Positions 24,751 to 39,151 of a stretch of 64,000 bases of DNA are shown here, piece by piece; position 1 is the first letter of the stretch; the number at the start of each line of letters is the position of its first letter. The notes below the pieces were generated by a model that saw only the letters and a program-made list of their open reading frames with translations, did no database searches and was not told the DNA's origin. The DNA lies in assembly GCF_019925205.1 (NCBI RefSeq), contig NC_083560.1, positions 15,581,145 through 15,645,144 on the forward strand, given 5' to 3'. Made by a program: the position numbers and the translations under genes. This DNA is from Metopolophium dirhodum. Taxonomy: Eukaryota > Arthropoda > Insecta > Hemiptera > Aphididae.

Positions 24751-27700
24751 TTGTTGATAATAAATGAAAATTCGTTTTGTGAAGTATACAAAGGCGGTTC
24801 TTCCAAGCCAATTGATATACAGCTGTCAACCCGATATTTCGAAAACCACAGATGTCTGTTCTACATAAACCATATCAGAATCACCTACATTCATGGAGGT
24901 TTTAAGTCGTTTCGTCAAAAAATCGAAAAATATAAAAACTATTCAAAAAATTAGTTTTTTTCTTTTCGCCCTCGTAAACTGCCAACGCCAAAACGTCAGA
25001 ACGCTATATCTGATAATTTGATAAAGCTAAGTAAACTATCTTTCTCTGAGTTTAAACAGCAGATCTCTAACTAAAATAGCTTAAAAGATATTAACGGTTC
25101 AATACCAACGTTTTTCAAGTAATGACTAAAATTGTTGATAATAAATGAAAATTCGTTTTGTGAAGTATACAAAGGCGGTTCTTCCAAGCCAATTGATATA
25201 CAGCTGTCAACCTGATATTTCGAAAACCACAGACGTCGGTTCTACTTAAAGCATATCAGAATAACCTTCATTCATGGAGGTTTTAAGTCGTTTCGTCAGA
25301 AAATCGAAAAATATAAAAACTATTCAAAAATTTAGTTTTTTTCTTCTCGCCCTGGTAAACTGGCTACACCACAACGTCAGGACGCTAAATCTGATAATTT
25401 AATAAAGCAAAGTAAACTATCTTTCTCTGAGTGTAAACAGCAGATCTCTAACTAAAATAGCTTAAAAGATATTAACGGTTCAATACCACCGTTTTTCAAG
25501 TTATGACTAAAATTGTTGATAATAAATGAAAATTCGTTTTGTGAAGTATACAAAGGCGGTTCTTCCAAGCCAATTGATATACAGCTGTCAACCCGATATT
25601 TCGAAAACCACAGACGTCTGTTCTACTTAAACCATATCAGAATCACCTACATTCATGGAGGTTTTAAGTCGTTTCGTCAAAAAATCGAAAAATATAAAAA
25701 CTATTCAAAAAATTAGTTTTTTTCTTTTCGCCCTCGTAAACTGCCAACGCAAAAACGTCAGAACGCTATATCTGATAATTTAATAAAGTAAAGTAAACTA
25801 TCTTTCTCTGAGTGTAAACAGCAGATCTCTACCTAAAATAGTTTAAAAGATATTAGCGGTTCAATACCAATGTTTTAGGAACTATGACAAAAAAATGTTG
25901 ATAATTAATGAAAAATCGTTTTGTGAAGTCTACAAAGGCGGTTCTTCCAAGCCAATTTATATACAGCTGTCAACCCGATATTTCGAAAACCACAGACGTC
26001 TGTTCTACTTAAAGCATATCAGAATAACCTTCATTCATGGAGGTTTTAAGTCGTTTCGTCAAAAAATCGAAAAATATAAAAACTATTCAAAAATTTAGTT
26101 TTTTTCTTCTCGGCCTGGTAAACTGGCAACACCACAACGTCAGGACGCTATATCTGATAATTTAATAAAGTAAAGTAAACTATCTTTCTCTGAGTGTAAA
26201 CAGCAGATCTCTAACTAAAATAGCTTAAAAGATATTAACGGTTCAATACCAACGTTTTTCAAGTTATGACTAAAATTGTTGATAATAAATGAAAATTCGT
26301 TTTGTGAAGTATACAAAGGCGGTTCTTCCAAGCCAATTGATATACAGCTGTCAACCCGATATTTCGAAAACCACAGACGTCTGTTCTACATAAACCATAT
26401 CAGAATCACCTACATTCATGGAGGTTTTAAGTCGTTTCGTCAAAAAATCGAAAAATATAAAAACTATTCAAAAAATTAGTTTTTTTCTTTTCGCCCTCGT
26501 AAACTGCCAACGCCAAAACGTCAGAACGCTATATCTGATAATTTGATAAAGCTAAGTAAACTATCTTTCTCTGAGTTTAAACAGCAGATCTCTAACTAAA
26601 ATAGCTTAAAAGATATTAACGGTTCAATACCAACGTTTTTCAAGTAATGACTAAAATTGTTGATAATAAATGAAAATTCGTTTTGTGAAGTATACAAAGG
26701 CGGTTCTTCCAAGCCAATTGATATACAGCTGTCAACCTGATATTTCGAAAACCACAGACGTCGGTTCTACTTAAAGCATATCAGAATAACCTTCATTCAT
26801 GGAGGTTTTAAGTCGTTTCGTCAGAAAATCGAAAAATATAAAAACTATTCAAAAATTTAGTTTTTTTCTTCTCGCCCTGGTAAACTGGCTACACCACAAC
26901 GTCAGGACGCTAAATCTGATAATTTAATAAAGCAAAGTAAACTATCTTTCTCTGAGTGTAAACAGCAGATCTCTAACTAAAATAGCTTAAAAGATATTAA
27001 CGGTTCAATACCAACGTTTTTCAAGTTATGACTAAAATTGTTGATAATAAATGAAAATTCGTTTTGTGAAGTATACAAAGGCGGTTCTTCCAAGCCAATT
27101 GATATACAGCTGTCAACCCGATATTTCGAAAACCACAGACGTCTGTTTTACTTAAAGCATATCAGAATAACCTTCATTCATGGAGGTTTTAAGTCGTTTC
27201 GTCAGAAAATCGAAAAATATAAAAACTATTCAAAAATTTAGTTTTTTTCTTCTCGCCCTGGTAAACTGCCAACGCAAAAACGTCAGAACGCTATATCTGA
27301 TAATTTAATAAAGCTAACTAAACTATCTTTCTCTGAGTGTAAACAGCAGAACTCTAACTAAAATAGCTTAAAAGATATTAACGGTTCAATACCAACGTTT
27401 TTCAAGTAATGACTAAAATTGTTGATAATAAATGAAAATTCGTTTTGTGAAGTATACAAAGGCGGTTCTTCCAAGCCAATTGATATACAGCTGTCAACCC
27501 GATATTTCTAAAAACACAGACGTCTGTTCTAATGAAACCATATCAGAATTACCTACATTCATGGAGGTTTTAAGTCGTTTCGTCAAAAAATCGAAAAATA
27601 TAAAAACTATTCAAAAATTTATTTTTTTCTTCTCGCCCTGGTAAACTGGCAACACCACAACGTCAGGACGCTATATCTGATAATTTAATAAAGCTAAGTA

Positions 27701-28352
27701 AACTACCTTTCTCTGAGTGTAAACAGCAGATCTCTAACTAAAATAGCTTAAAAGATATTAACGGTTCAATACCAACGTTTTTCAAGTAATGACTAAAATT
27801 GTTGATAATAAATGAAAATTCGTTTTGTGAAGTATACAAAGGCGGTTCTTCCAAGCCAATTGATATACAGCTGTCAACCTGATATTTCGAAAACCACAGA
27901 CGTCTGTTCTACTTAAAGCATATCAGAATAACCTTCATTCATGGAGGTTTTAAGTCGTTTCGTCAGAAAATCGAAAAATATAAAAACTATTCAAAAATTT
28001 AGTTTTTTTTTCTCGCCCTCATAAACTGGCAACACCACAACGTCAGGACGCTATATCTGATAATTTAATAAAGCTAAGTAAACTACCTTTCTCTGAGTGT
28101 AAACAGCAGATCTCTAACTAAAATAGCTTAAAAGATATTAACGGTTCAATACCAACGTTTTTCAAGTAATGACTAAAATTGTTGATAATAAATGAAAATT
28201 CGTTTTGTGAAGTATACAAAGGCGGTTCTTCCAAGCCAATTGATATACAGCTGTCAACCCGATATTTCTAAAAACACAGACGTTTGTTCTAATGAAACCA
28301 TATCAGAATTACCTACATTCATGGAGGTTTTAAGGCGTTTCGTCAAAAAATC
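24751..28352 (+). repeat. Four-monomer repeat, period 1525 bp, then diverging monomers
   Basis: 24751, 25132 and 25513 correspond to 26276, 26657 and 27038 at about 1525 bp. The marker GACGTCGGTTCTAC breaks the usual palindrome in the monomers at 25132 and 26657. Monomers 27419, 27799 and 28179 follow, and the block ends at the deletion junction 28352/28353. Confidence 0.82.
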
Positions 28353-31300
28353 ACAATGACAGAACGCTATATCTGATATTGTTAAAAAGCTGAACAAATT
28401 ATCTTTTTCTGAGTGCAAACAGCAGAACTCTAACTAAAATAGCTTAAACGATATTAGCGGTTCAATACCAATGTTTTAGGAATTATGACAACAAAATGTT
28501 GATAATTAATGAAAAATCGTTTTGTGAAGTATACAAAGGCGGTTCTTCCAAGCCAATTGATATACAGCTGTCAACCCGATATTTCTAAAAACACAGACGT
28601 CTGTTGTAATGAAACCATATCAGAATAACCTTCATTCATGGAGGTTTTAAGTCGTTTCGTCAAAAAATCGAAAAATATAAAAACTATTCAAAAATTTAGT
28701 TTTTTTCTTTTCGCCCTCGTAAGCTGGCAACACCACAACGTCACAACGCTATATCTGATATTGTAAAAAAGCTGCACAAATTATCTTTCTCTGAGTGCAA
28801 ACAGCAGAACTCTGTTACCAATGGTTGAATACCAATGTTTTAGGAATTATGACAAAAAAATATTGATAATTAATGAAAAATCGTTTTGTGAAGTATACAA
28901 AGGCGGTTCTTCCAAGCCAATTGATATACAGGTGTCAACCTGATATTTCTAAAAACGCAGACGTCTGATCTACTGAAACCATATAAGAATAACCTACATT
29001 CATGGAGGTTTTAAGTCGTTTCGTCAAATAATCGAAAAATATAAAAACTATTCAAAAATTTAGTTTTTTTCTTTTCCCCTCGTAAACTGGCAACACCACA
29101 ATGACAGAACGCTATATCTGATAATGTTAAAAAGCTGAACAAATTATCTTTTTCTGAGTGCAAACAGCAGAACTCTAACTAAAATAGCTTAAACGATATT
29201 AGCGGTTCAATACCAATGTTTTAGGAATTATGACAACAAAATGTTGATAATTAATGAAAAATCGTTTTGTGAAGTATACAAAGGCGGTTCTTCCAAGCCA
29301 ATTGATATACAGCTGTCAACCCGATCTTTCGAAAACAACAGACGTTTGTTCTACTTAAAGCATATCAGAATAACCTTCATTCATGGAGGTTTTAAGTCGT
29401 TTCGTCAGAAAATCGAAAAATATAAAAATTATTCAAAAATATAGTTTTTTTTTTTTCGTCCTCGTAAACTGCCAACGCAAAAACGTCAGAACGCTATATC
29501 TGATATTGTAAGAAAGCTGAACAAATTATCTTTCTCTGAGTGCAGACAGCAGAACTCTACCTAAAATAGCTTAAAAGATATTAACGGTTCAATACCAACG
29601 TTTTTCAAGTTATGACTAAAATTGTTGATAATAAATGAAAATTCGTTTTGTGAAGTATACAAAGGCGGTTCATCCAAGCCAATTGATATACAGCTGTCAA
29701 CCCGATATTTCTAAAAACACAGACGTCTGTTCTAATGAAACCATATCAGAATAACCTTCATTCATGGAGGTTTTAAGTCGTTTCGTCAAAAAATCGAAAA
29801 AAATAAAAACTATTCAAAAATTTAGTTTTTTTCTTCGTGCCCTGGTAAACTGGCAACACCACAACGTCAGGACGCTATATCTGATAATTTAATAAAGCTA
29901 AGTAAACTATCTTTCTCTGAGTGTAAACAGCAGATCTCTAACTAAAATAGCTTAAAAGATATTAACGGTTCAATACCAACGTTTTTCAAGTTATGACTAA
30001 AATTGTTGATAATAAATGAAAATTCGTTTTGTGAAGTATATAAAGGCGGTTCTTCCAAGCCAATTGATATACAGCTGTCAACTCGATATTTCGAAAACCA
30101 CAGACGTCTGTTCTACTTAAACCATATCAGAATTACCTACATTCTTGGAGGTTTTAAGTCTTTTCCTCAAAAAATCGAAAAATATAAAAACCAAAAAATT
30201 AGTTTTTTTTCTTTATGCCCTCGTAAACTGCCAACGCAAAAACGTCAGAACGCTATATCTGATAATTTAATAAAGCTAAGTAAACTATCTTTCTCTGAGT
30301 GTAAACAGCAGATCTCTAACTAAAATAGCTTAAAAGATATTAGCGGTTCAATACCAATGTTTTAGGAATTATGACAAATAAATGTTGATAATTAATGAAA
30401 AATCGTTTCGTAAAGTATACAAAGGCGGTTCTTCCAAGCCAATTGATATACAGCTGTCAACCCGATATTTCGAAAACCACAGACATCTGTTCTACTGAAA
30501 CCATATCAGAATAACCTACATTCATGGAGGTTTTAAGTCGTTTCGTCAGAAAATCGAAAAATATAAAAACTATTCAAAAATTTAGTTTTTTTCTTTTCGC
30601 CCTGGTAAACTGGCAACACCACAACGTCAGGACGCTATATCTGATAATTTAATAAAGCAATGTAAACTATCTTTCTCTGAGTGTAAACAGCAGATCTCTA
30701 ACTAAAATAGCTTAAAAGATATTAACGGTTCAATACCAACGTTTTTCAAGTAATGACTAAAATTGTTGATAATAAATGAAAATTCGTTTTTTGAAGTATA
30801 CAAAGGCGGTTCTTCCAAGCCAATTGATATACAGCTGTCAACCCGATATTTCGAAAACCACAGACGTCTGTTCTACTTAAACCATATCAGAATCACCTAC
30901 ATTCATGGAGGTTTTAAGGCGTTTCGTCAGAAAATCGAAAAATATAAAAACTATTTAAAAATTTAGTTTTTTTCTTTTCACCCTCGTAAACTGGCAACAC
31001 CACAACGTCAGAACGCTCTATCTGATAATGTAAGAAAGCTGAACAAATTATCTTTCTCTGAGTGCAAACAGCAGAACTCTACCTAAAATAGTTTAAAAGA
31101 TATTAGCGGTTCAATACCAATGTCTTAGGAATTACGACAAAAAAATGTTAATAATTAATGAAAAATCGTTTTGTGAAGTATACAAAGGCGGTTCTTCCAA
31201 GCCAATTGATATACAGCTGTCAACCCGATATTTCTAAAAACACAGACGTTTGTTCTAATGAAACCATATCAGAATTACCTACATTCATGGAGGTTTTAAG

Positions 31301-33433
31301 GCGTTTCGTGAAAAAATCGAAAAATATAAAAACTATTCAAAAATTTAGAATTTTTTTTCTCACCCTGGTAAACTGGCTACACCACAACGTCAGGACGCTA
31401 AATCTGATAATTTAATAAAGCTAACTAAACTATCTTTCTCTGAGTGCAAACAGCAGATCTCTAACTAAATTAGCTTAAATGATATTAACGGTTCAATACC
31501 AACGTTTTTCAAGTTATGACTAAAATTGTTGATAATAAATGAAAATTCGTTTTGTGAAGTATACAAAGGCGGTTCTTCCAAGCCAATTGATATACAGCTG
31601 TCAACCCGATATTTCTAAAAACACAGACGTCTGTTCTAATGAAACCATATCAGAATTACCTACATTCGTGGAGGTTTTAAGTCGTTTCGTCAGAAAATCG
31701 AAAAATATAAAAACTATTCAAAAATTTAGTTTTTTTCTTTTCGCCCTGGTAAACTGCCAACGCCAAAACGTCAGAACGCTATATCTGATAATTTAATAAA
31801 GCTAATTAAACTATCTTTTTCTGAGTGTAAACAGCAGAACTCTAACTAAAATAGCTTAAAAGATATTAGCGGTTCAATACCAATGTTTTTCGAGTTATAA
31901 CCAAAAAATGTTGATAATTAATGAAAAATGGTTTGTGAAGTATACAAAGGCGGTTCTTCCAAGCCAATTGATATAAAGCTGTCAACCCGATATTTCTAAA
32001 AACACAGACGTCTGTTCTAATGAAACCATATCAGAATTACCTACATTCATGGAGGTTTTAAGTCGTTTCGTCAAAAAATCGAAAAATATAAAAACTATTC
32101 AAAAATTTAGTTTTTTTTCTTTTCGCCCTCGTAAACTGGCAACACCACAACGTCAGAACGCTATATCTGATAATTTAATAAAGCAAACTAAACTATCTTT
32201 CTCTGAGTGTAAACAGCAGAACTCTACCTAAAATAGCTTAAAAGATATTAGCGGTTCAATACCAATGTTTTAGGAATTATGACAAAAAAATGTTGATAAT
32301 TAATGAAAAATCGTTTTGTGAAGTATACAAAGGCGGTTCTTCCAAGCCAATTGATATACAGCTGTCAACCCGATCTTTCGAAAACCACAGACGTTTGTTC
32401 TACTTAAAGCATATCAGAATAACCTTCATTCATGGAGGTTTTAAGTCGTTTCGTCAGAAAATCGAAAAATATAAAAACTATTCAAAAATTTAGTTTTTTT
32501 CTTTTCGCCCTGGTAAACTGGCAACGCAAAAACGTCAGAACGCTATATCTGATAATGTAAGAAAGCTGAACAAATTATCTTTCTCTGAGTTCAAACACCA
32601 GAACTCTACCTAAAATAGTTTAAAAGATATTAGCGGTTCAATACCAATGTTTTAGGAATTATGACAAAAAAATGTTGATAATTAATGAAAAATCGTTTTG
32701 TGAAGTATACAAAGGCGGTTCTTCCAAGCCAATTGATATACAGCTGTCAACCCGATATTTCGAAAACCACAGACGTCTGTTCTTCTTAAAGCATATCAGA
32801 ATAACCTTCATTCATGGAGGTTTTAAGTCGTTTCGTCAGAAAATTGAAAAATATAAAAACTATTCAAAAATTTAGTTTTTTTCTTCTCGCCCTGGTAAAC
32901 TGGCAACACCACAACGTCAGGACGCTATATCTGATAATTTAATAAAGCAATGTAAACTATCTTTCTCTGAGTGTAAACAGCAGATCTCTAACTAAAATAG
33001 CTTAAAAGATATTAACGGTTCAATACCAACGTTTTTCAAGTTATGACTAAAATTGTTGATAATAAATGAAAATTCGTTTTGTGAAGTATACAAAGGCGGT
33101 TCTTCCAAGCCAATTGATATACAGCTGTCAACCCGATATTTCGAAAACCACAGACGTCTGTTCTACTTAAACCATATCAGAATCACCTACATTCATGGAG
33201 GTTTTAAGGCGTTTCGTCAAAAAATCGAAAAATATAAAAACTATTTAAAAATTTAGTTTTTTTCTTTTCGCCCTCGTAAACTGCCAACGCAAAAACGTCA
33301 GAACGCTATATCTGATAATGTAAAAAAGCTTAACAAACTACCTTTCTCTGAGTGTAAACAGCAGATCTCTAACTAAAATAGCTTAAAAGATATTAACGGT
33401 TCAATACCAACGTTTTTCAAGTAATGACTAAAA
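28353..33433 (+). repeat. Displaced block of left-type satellite monomers
   Basis: At 28352/28353 the sequence jumps from monomer offset 173 to about 238, a 64-bp deletion, and changes subfamily. The new monomers carry variants seen only in the left 11 kb: CACAATGACAGAACGC, the GTTACCAATGGTTG short-monomer signature (28814), TTTCGAAAACAACAGACG (29241, otherwise only at 4705), CAAATAAATG (30382), and the AGAATTTTTTTTC and CATTCGTGGAGG monomers at 31145 and 31526 (otherwise at 8146/10819 and 8527/11200). The order of monomers is not identical to the left block, so this is a shuffled relative and not a plain copy. Confidence 0.83.
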
Positions 33434-36400
33434 TTGTTGATAATAAATGAAAATTCGTTTTGTGAAGTATACAAAGGCGGTTCTTCCAAGCCAATTGATA
33501 TACAGCTGTCAACCCGATATTTCGAAAACCACAGACGTCTGTTCTACTTAAAGCATATCAGAATAACCTTCATTCATGGAGGTTTTAAGTCGTTTCGTCA
33601 GAAAATCGAAAAATATAAAAACTATTCAAAAATTTAGTTTTTTTCTTCTCGCCCTGGTAAACTGGCTACACCACAACGTCAGGACGCTAAATCTGATAAT
33701 TTAATAAAGCAAAGTAAACTATCTTTCTCTGAGTGTAAACAGCAGATCTCTAACTAAAATAGCTTAAAAGATATTAACGGTTCAATACCAACGTTTTTCA
33801 AGTTATGACTAAAATTGTTGATAATAAATGAAAATTCGTTTTGTGAAGTATACAAAGGCGGTTCTTCCAAGCCAATTGATATACAGCTGTCAACTCGATA
33901 TTTCGAAAACCACAAACGTCTGTTCTACTTAAACCATATCAGAATCACCTACATTCATGGAGGTTTTAAGTCGTTTCGTCAAAATATCGAAAAATATAAA
34001 AACTATTCAAAAAATTAGTTTTTTTCTTTTCGCCCTCGTAAACTGCCAACGCAAAAACGTCAGAACGCTATATCTGATAATGTAAGAAAGCTTAACAAAC
34101 TACCTTTCTCTGAGTGTAAACAGCAGATCTCTAACTAAAATAGCTTAAAAGATATTAACGGTTCAATACCAACGTTTTTCAAGTAATGACTAAAATTGTT
34201 GATAATAAATGAAAATTCGTTTTGTGAAGTATACAAAGGCGGTTCTTCCAAGCCAATTGATATACAGCTGTCAACCCGATATTTCGAAAACCACAGACGT
34301 CTGTTCTACTTAAACCATATCAGAATCACCTACATTCATGGAGGTTTTAAGTCGTTTCGTCAAAAAATCGAAAAATATAAAAACTATTCAAAAAATTAGT
34401 TTTTTTCTTTTCGCCCTCGTAAACTGCCAACGCAAAAACGTCAGAACGCTATATCTGATAATTTAATAAAGCTAACTAAACTATCTTTCTCTGAGTGTAA
34501 ACAGCAGAACTCTAACTAAAATAGCTTAAAAGATATTAACGGTTCAATACCAACGTTTTTCAAGTAATGACTAAAATTGTTGATAATAAATGAAAATTCG
34601 TTTTGTGAAGTATACAAAGGCGGTTCTTCCAAGCCAATTGATATACAGCTGTCAACCCGATATTTCGAAAACCACAGACGTCTGTTCTACTTAAAGCATA
34701 TCAGAATAACCTTCATTCATGGAGGTTTTAAGTCGTTTCGTCAGAAAATCGAAAAATATAAAAACTATTCAAAAATTTAGTTTTTTTCTTCTCGCCCTGG
34801 TAAACTGGCAACACCACAACGTCAGGACGCTAAATCTGATAATTTAATAAAGCAAAGTAAACTATCTTTCTCTGAGTGTAAACAGCAGATCTCTAACTAA
34901 AATAGCTTAAAAGATATTAACGGTTCAATACCAACGTTTTTCAAGTTATGACTAAAATTGTTGATAATAAATGAAAATTCGTTTTGTGAAGTATACAAAG
35001 GCGGTTCTTCCAAGCCAATTGATATACAGCTGTCAACCCGATATTTCGATAACCACAGACGTCTGTTTTACTTAAAGCATATCAGAATAACCTTCATTCA
35101 TGGAGGTTTTAAGTCGTTTCGTCAGAAAATCGAAAAATATAAAAACTATTCAAAAATTTAGTTTTTTTCTTCTCGCCCTGGTAAACTGGCAACACCACAA
35201 CGTCAGGACGCTAAATCTGATAATTTAATAAAGCAAAGTAAACTATCTTTCTCTGAGTGTAAACAGCAGATCTCTAACTAAAATAGCTTAAAAGATATTA
35301 ACGGTTCAATACCAACGTTTTTCAAGTTATGACTAAAATTGTTGATAATAAATGAAAATTCGTTTTGTGAAGTATACAAAGGCGGTTCTTCCCAGCTAAT
35401 TGATATACAGCTGTCAACCCGATATTTCGAAAACCACAGACGTCTGTTCTACATAAACCATATCAGAATCACCTACATTCATGGAGGTTTTAAGTCGTTT
35501 CGTCAAAAAATCGAAAAATATAAAAACTATTCAAAAAATTAGTTTTTTTCTTTTCGCCCTCGTAAACAGCCAACGCCAAAACGTCAGAACGCTATATCTG
35601 ATAATTTAATAAAGCAATGTAAACTATCTTTCTCTGAGTGTAAACAGCAGATCTCTAACTAAAATAGCTTAAAAGATATTAACGGTTCAATACCAATGTT
35701 TTAGGAATTATTACAAAAAAATGTTGATAATTAATGAAAAATCGTTTTGTGAAGTATACAAAGGCGGTTCTTCCAAGCCAATTGATATACAGCTGTCAAC
35801 CCGATATTTCGATAACCACAGACGTCTGTTTTACTTAAAGCATATCAGAATAACCTTCATTCATGGAGGTTTTAAGTCGTTTCGTCAGAAAATCGAAAAA
35901 TATAAAAAACTATTCAAAAATTTTGTTTTTTTCTTCTCGCCCTGGTAAACTGGCAACACCACAACGTCAGGACGCTATATCTGATAATTTAATAAAGAAA
36001 AGTAAACTATCTTTCTCTGAGTGTAAACAGCAGATCTCTAACTAAAATAGCTTAAAAGATATTAACGGTTCAATACCAACGTTTTTCAAGTTATGACTAA
36101 AATTGTTGATAATAAATGAAAATTCATTTTGTGAAGTATACAAAGGCGGTTCTTCCAAGCCAATTGATATACAGCTGTCAACCCGATATTTCGAAAACCA
36201 CAGACGTCTGTTCTACTTAAACCATATCAGAATCACCTACATTCATGGAGGTTTTAAGTCGTTTCGTCAAAAAATCGAAAAATATAAAAACTATTCAAAA
36301 AATTAGTTTTTTTCTTTTCGCCCTCGTAAACTGCCAACGCAAAAACGTCAGAACGCTATATCTGATAATTTAATAAAGCTAACTAAACTATCTTTCTCTG

Positions 36401-39151
36401 AGTGTAAACAGCAGAACTCTAACTAAAATAGCTTAAAAGATATTAACGGTTCAATACCAACGTTTTTCAAGTAATGACTAAAATTGTTGATAATAAATGA
36501 AAATTCGTTTTGTGAAGTATACAAAGGCGGTTCTTCCAAGCCAATTGATATACAGCTGTCAACCCGATATTTCTAAAAACACAGACGTCTGTTCTAATGA
36601 AACCATATCAGAATTACCTACATTCATGGAGGTTTTAAGTCGTTTCGTCAAAAAATCGAAAAATATAAAAACTATTCAAAAATTTATTTTTTTCTTCTCG
36701 CCCTGGTAAACTGGCAACACCACAACGTCAGGACGCTATATCTGATAATTTGATAAAGCTAAGTAAACTATCTTTCTCTGAGTTTAAACAGCAGATCTCT
36801 AACTAAAATAGCTTAAAAGATATTAACGGTTCAATACCAACGTTTTTCAAGTAATGACTAAAATTGTTGATAATAAATGAAAATTCGTTTTGTGAAGTAT
36901 ACAAAGGCGGTTCTTCCAAGCCAATTGATATACAGCTGTCAACCTGATATTTCGAAAACCACAGACGTCTGTTCTACTTAAAGCATATCAGAATAACCTT
37001 CATTCATGGAGGTTTTAAGTCGTTTCGTCAGAAAATCGAAAAATATAAAAACTATTCAAAAAATTAGTTTTTTTCTTTTCGCCCTCGTAAACTGCCAACG
37101 CAAAAACGTCAGAACGCTATATCTGATAATGTAAGAAAGCTGAACAAATTATCTTTCTCTGAGTGTAAACAGCAGATCTCTACCTAAAATAGTTTAAAAG
37201 ATATTAGCGGTTCAATACCAATGTTTTAGGAATTATGACAAAAAAATGTTGATAATTAATGAAAAATCGTTTTGTGAAGTATACAAAGGCGGTTCTTCCA
37301 AGCCAATTGATATACAGCTGTCAACCCGATATTTCGAAAACCACAGACGTCTGTTCTACTTAAAGCATATCAGAATAACCTTCATTCATGGAGGTTTTAA
37401 GTCGTTTCGTCAAAAAATCGAAAAATATAAAAACTATTCAAAAAATTAGTTTTTTTCTTTTCGCCCTCGTAAACTGCCAACGCAAAAACGTCAGAACGCT
37501 ATATCTGATAATTTGATAAAGCTAAGTAAACTATCTTTCTCTGAGTTTAAACAGCAGATCTCTAACTAAAATAGCTTAAAAGATATTAACGGTTCAATAC
37601 CAACGTTTTTCAAGTTATGACTAAAATTGTTGATAATAAATGAAAATTCGTTTTGTGAAGTATACAAAGGCGGTTCTTCCAAGCCAATTGATATACAGCT
37701 GTCAACCTGATATTTCGAAAACCACAGACGTCTGTTCTACTTAAAGCATATCAGAATAACCTTCATTCATGGAGGTTTTAAGTCGTTTCGTCAGAAAATC
37801 GAAAAATATAAAAACTATTCAAAAATTTAGTTTTTTTCTTCTCGCCCTGGTAAACTGGCTACACCACAACGTCAGGACGCTAAATCTGATAATTTAATAA
37901 AGCAAAGTAAACTATCTTTCTCTGAGTGTAAACAGCAGATCTCTAACTAAAATAGCTTAAAAGATATTAACGGTTCAATACCAACGTTTTTCAAGTTATG
38001 ACTAAAATTGTTGATAATAAATGAAAATTCGTTTTGTGAAGTATACAAAGGCGGTTCTTCCAAGCCAATTGATATACAGCTGTCAACTCGATATTTCGAA
38101 AACCACAAACGTCTGTTCTACTTAAACCATATCAGAATCACCTACATTCATGGAGGTTATAAGTCGTTTCGTCAAAATATCGAAAAATATAAAAACTATT
38201 CAAAAAATTAGTTTTTTTCTTTTCGCCCTCGTAAACTGCCAACGCAAAAACGTCAGAACGCTATATCTGATAATGTAAGAAAGCTGAACAAATTATCTTT
38301 CTCTGAGTGTAAACAGCAGATCTCTACCTAAAATAGTTTAAAAGATATTAGCGGTTCAATACCAATGTTTTAGGAATTATGACAAAAAAATGTTGATAAT
38401 TAATGAAAAATCGTTTTGTGAAGTATACAAAGGCGGTTCTTCCAAGCCAATTGATATACAGCTGTCAACCCGATTTTTCGAAAACCACAGACGTCTGTTC
38501 TACTTAAAGCATATCAGAATAACCTTCATTCATGGAGGTTTTAAGTCGTTTCGTCAAAAAATCGAAAAATATAAAAACTATTCAAAAAATTAGTTTTTTT
38601 CTTTTCGCCCTCGTAAACTGCCAACGCAAAAACGTCAGAACGCTATATCTGATAATTTAATAAAGCTAACTAAACTATCTTTCTCTGAGTGTAAACAGCA
38701 GAACTCTAACTAAAATAGCTTAAAAGATATTAACGGTTCAATACCAACGTTTTTCAAGTAATGACTAAAATTGTTGATAATAAATGAAAATTCGTTTTGT
38801 GAAGTATACAAAGGCGGTTCTTCCAAGCCAATTGATATACAGCTGTCAACCCGATATTTCTAAAAACACAGACGTCTGTTCTAATGAAACCATATCAGAA
38901 TTACCTACATTCATGGAGGTTTTAAGTCGTTTCGTCAAAAAATCGAAAAATATAAAAACTATTCAAAAATTTATTTTTTTCTTCTCGCCCTGGTAAACTG
39001 GCAACACCACAACGTCAGGACGCTATATCTGATAATTTAATAAAGCAAAGTAAACTATCTTTCTCTGAGTGTAAACAGCAGATCTCTAACTAAAATAGTT
39101 TAAAAGATATTAGCGGTTCAATACCAATGTTTTAGGAACTATGACAAAAAA
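33434..39151 (+). repeat. Satellite block related to the 14844-24750 families
   Basis: The run 34577, 34958, 35339, 35721, 36103, 36484 largely reproduces the 14844-16369 series, including the GATAACCAC/CAAAAATTTTG monomer (35721) and the AAAATTCATTTTG monomer (36103). Monomers 36484 to 38771 then use the four-monomer family seen at 19038 onward. Private changes include GGAGGTTATAAG at 38008 and CCGATTTTTCG at 38390. Confidence 0.8.
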
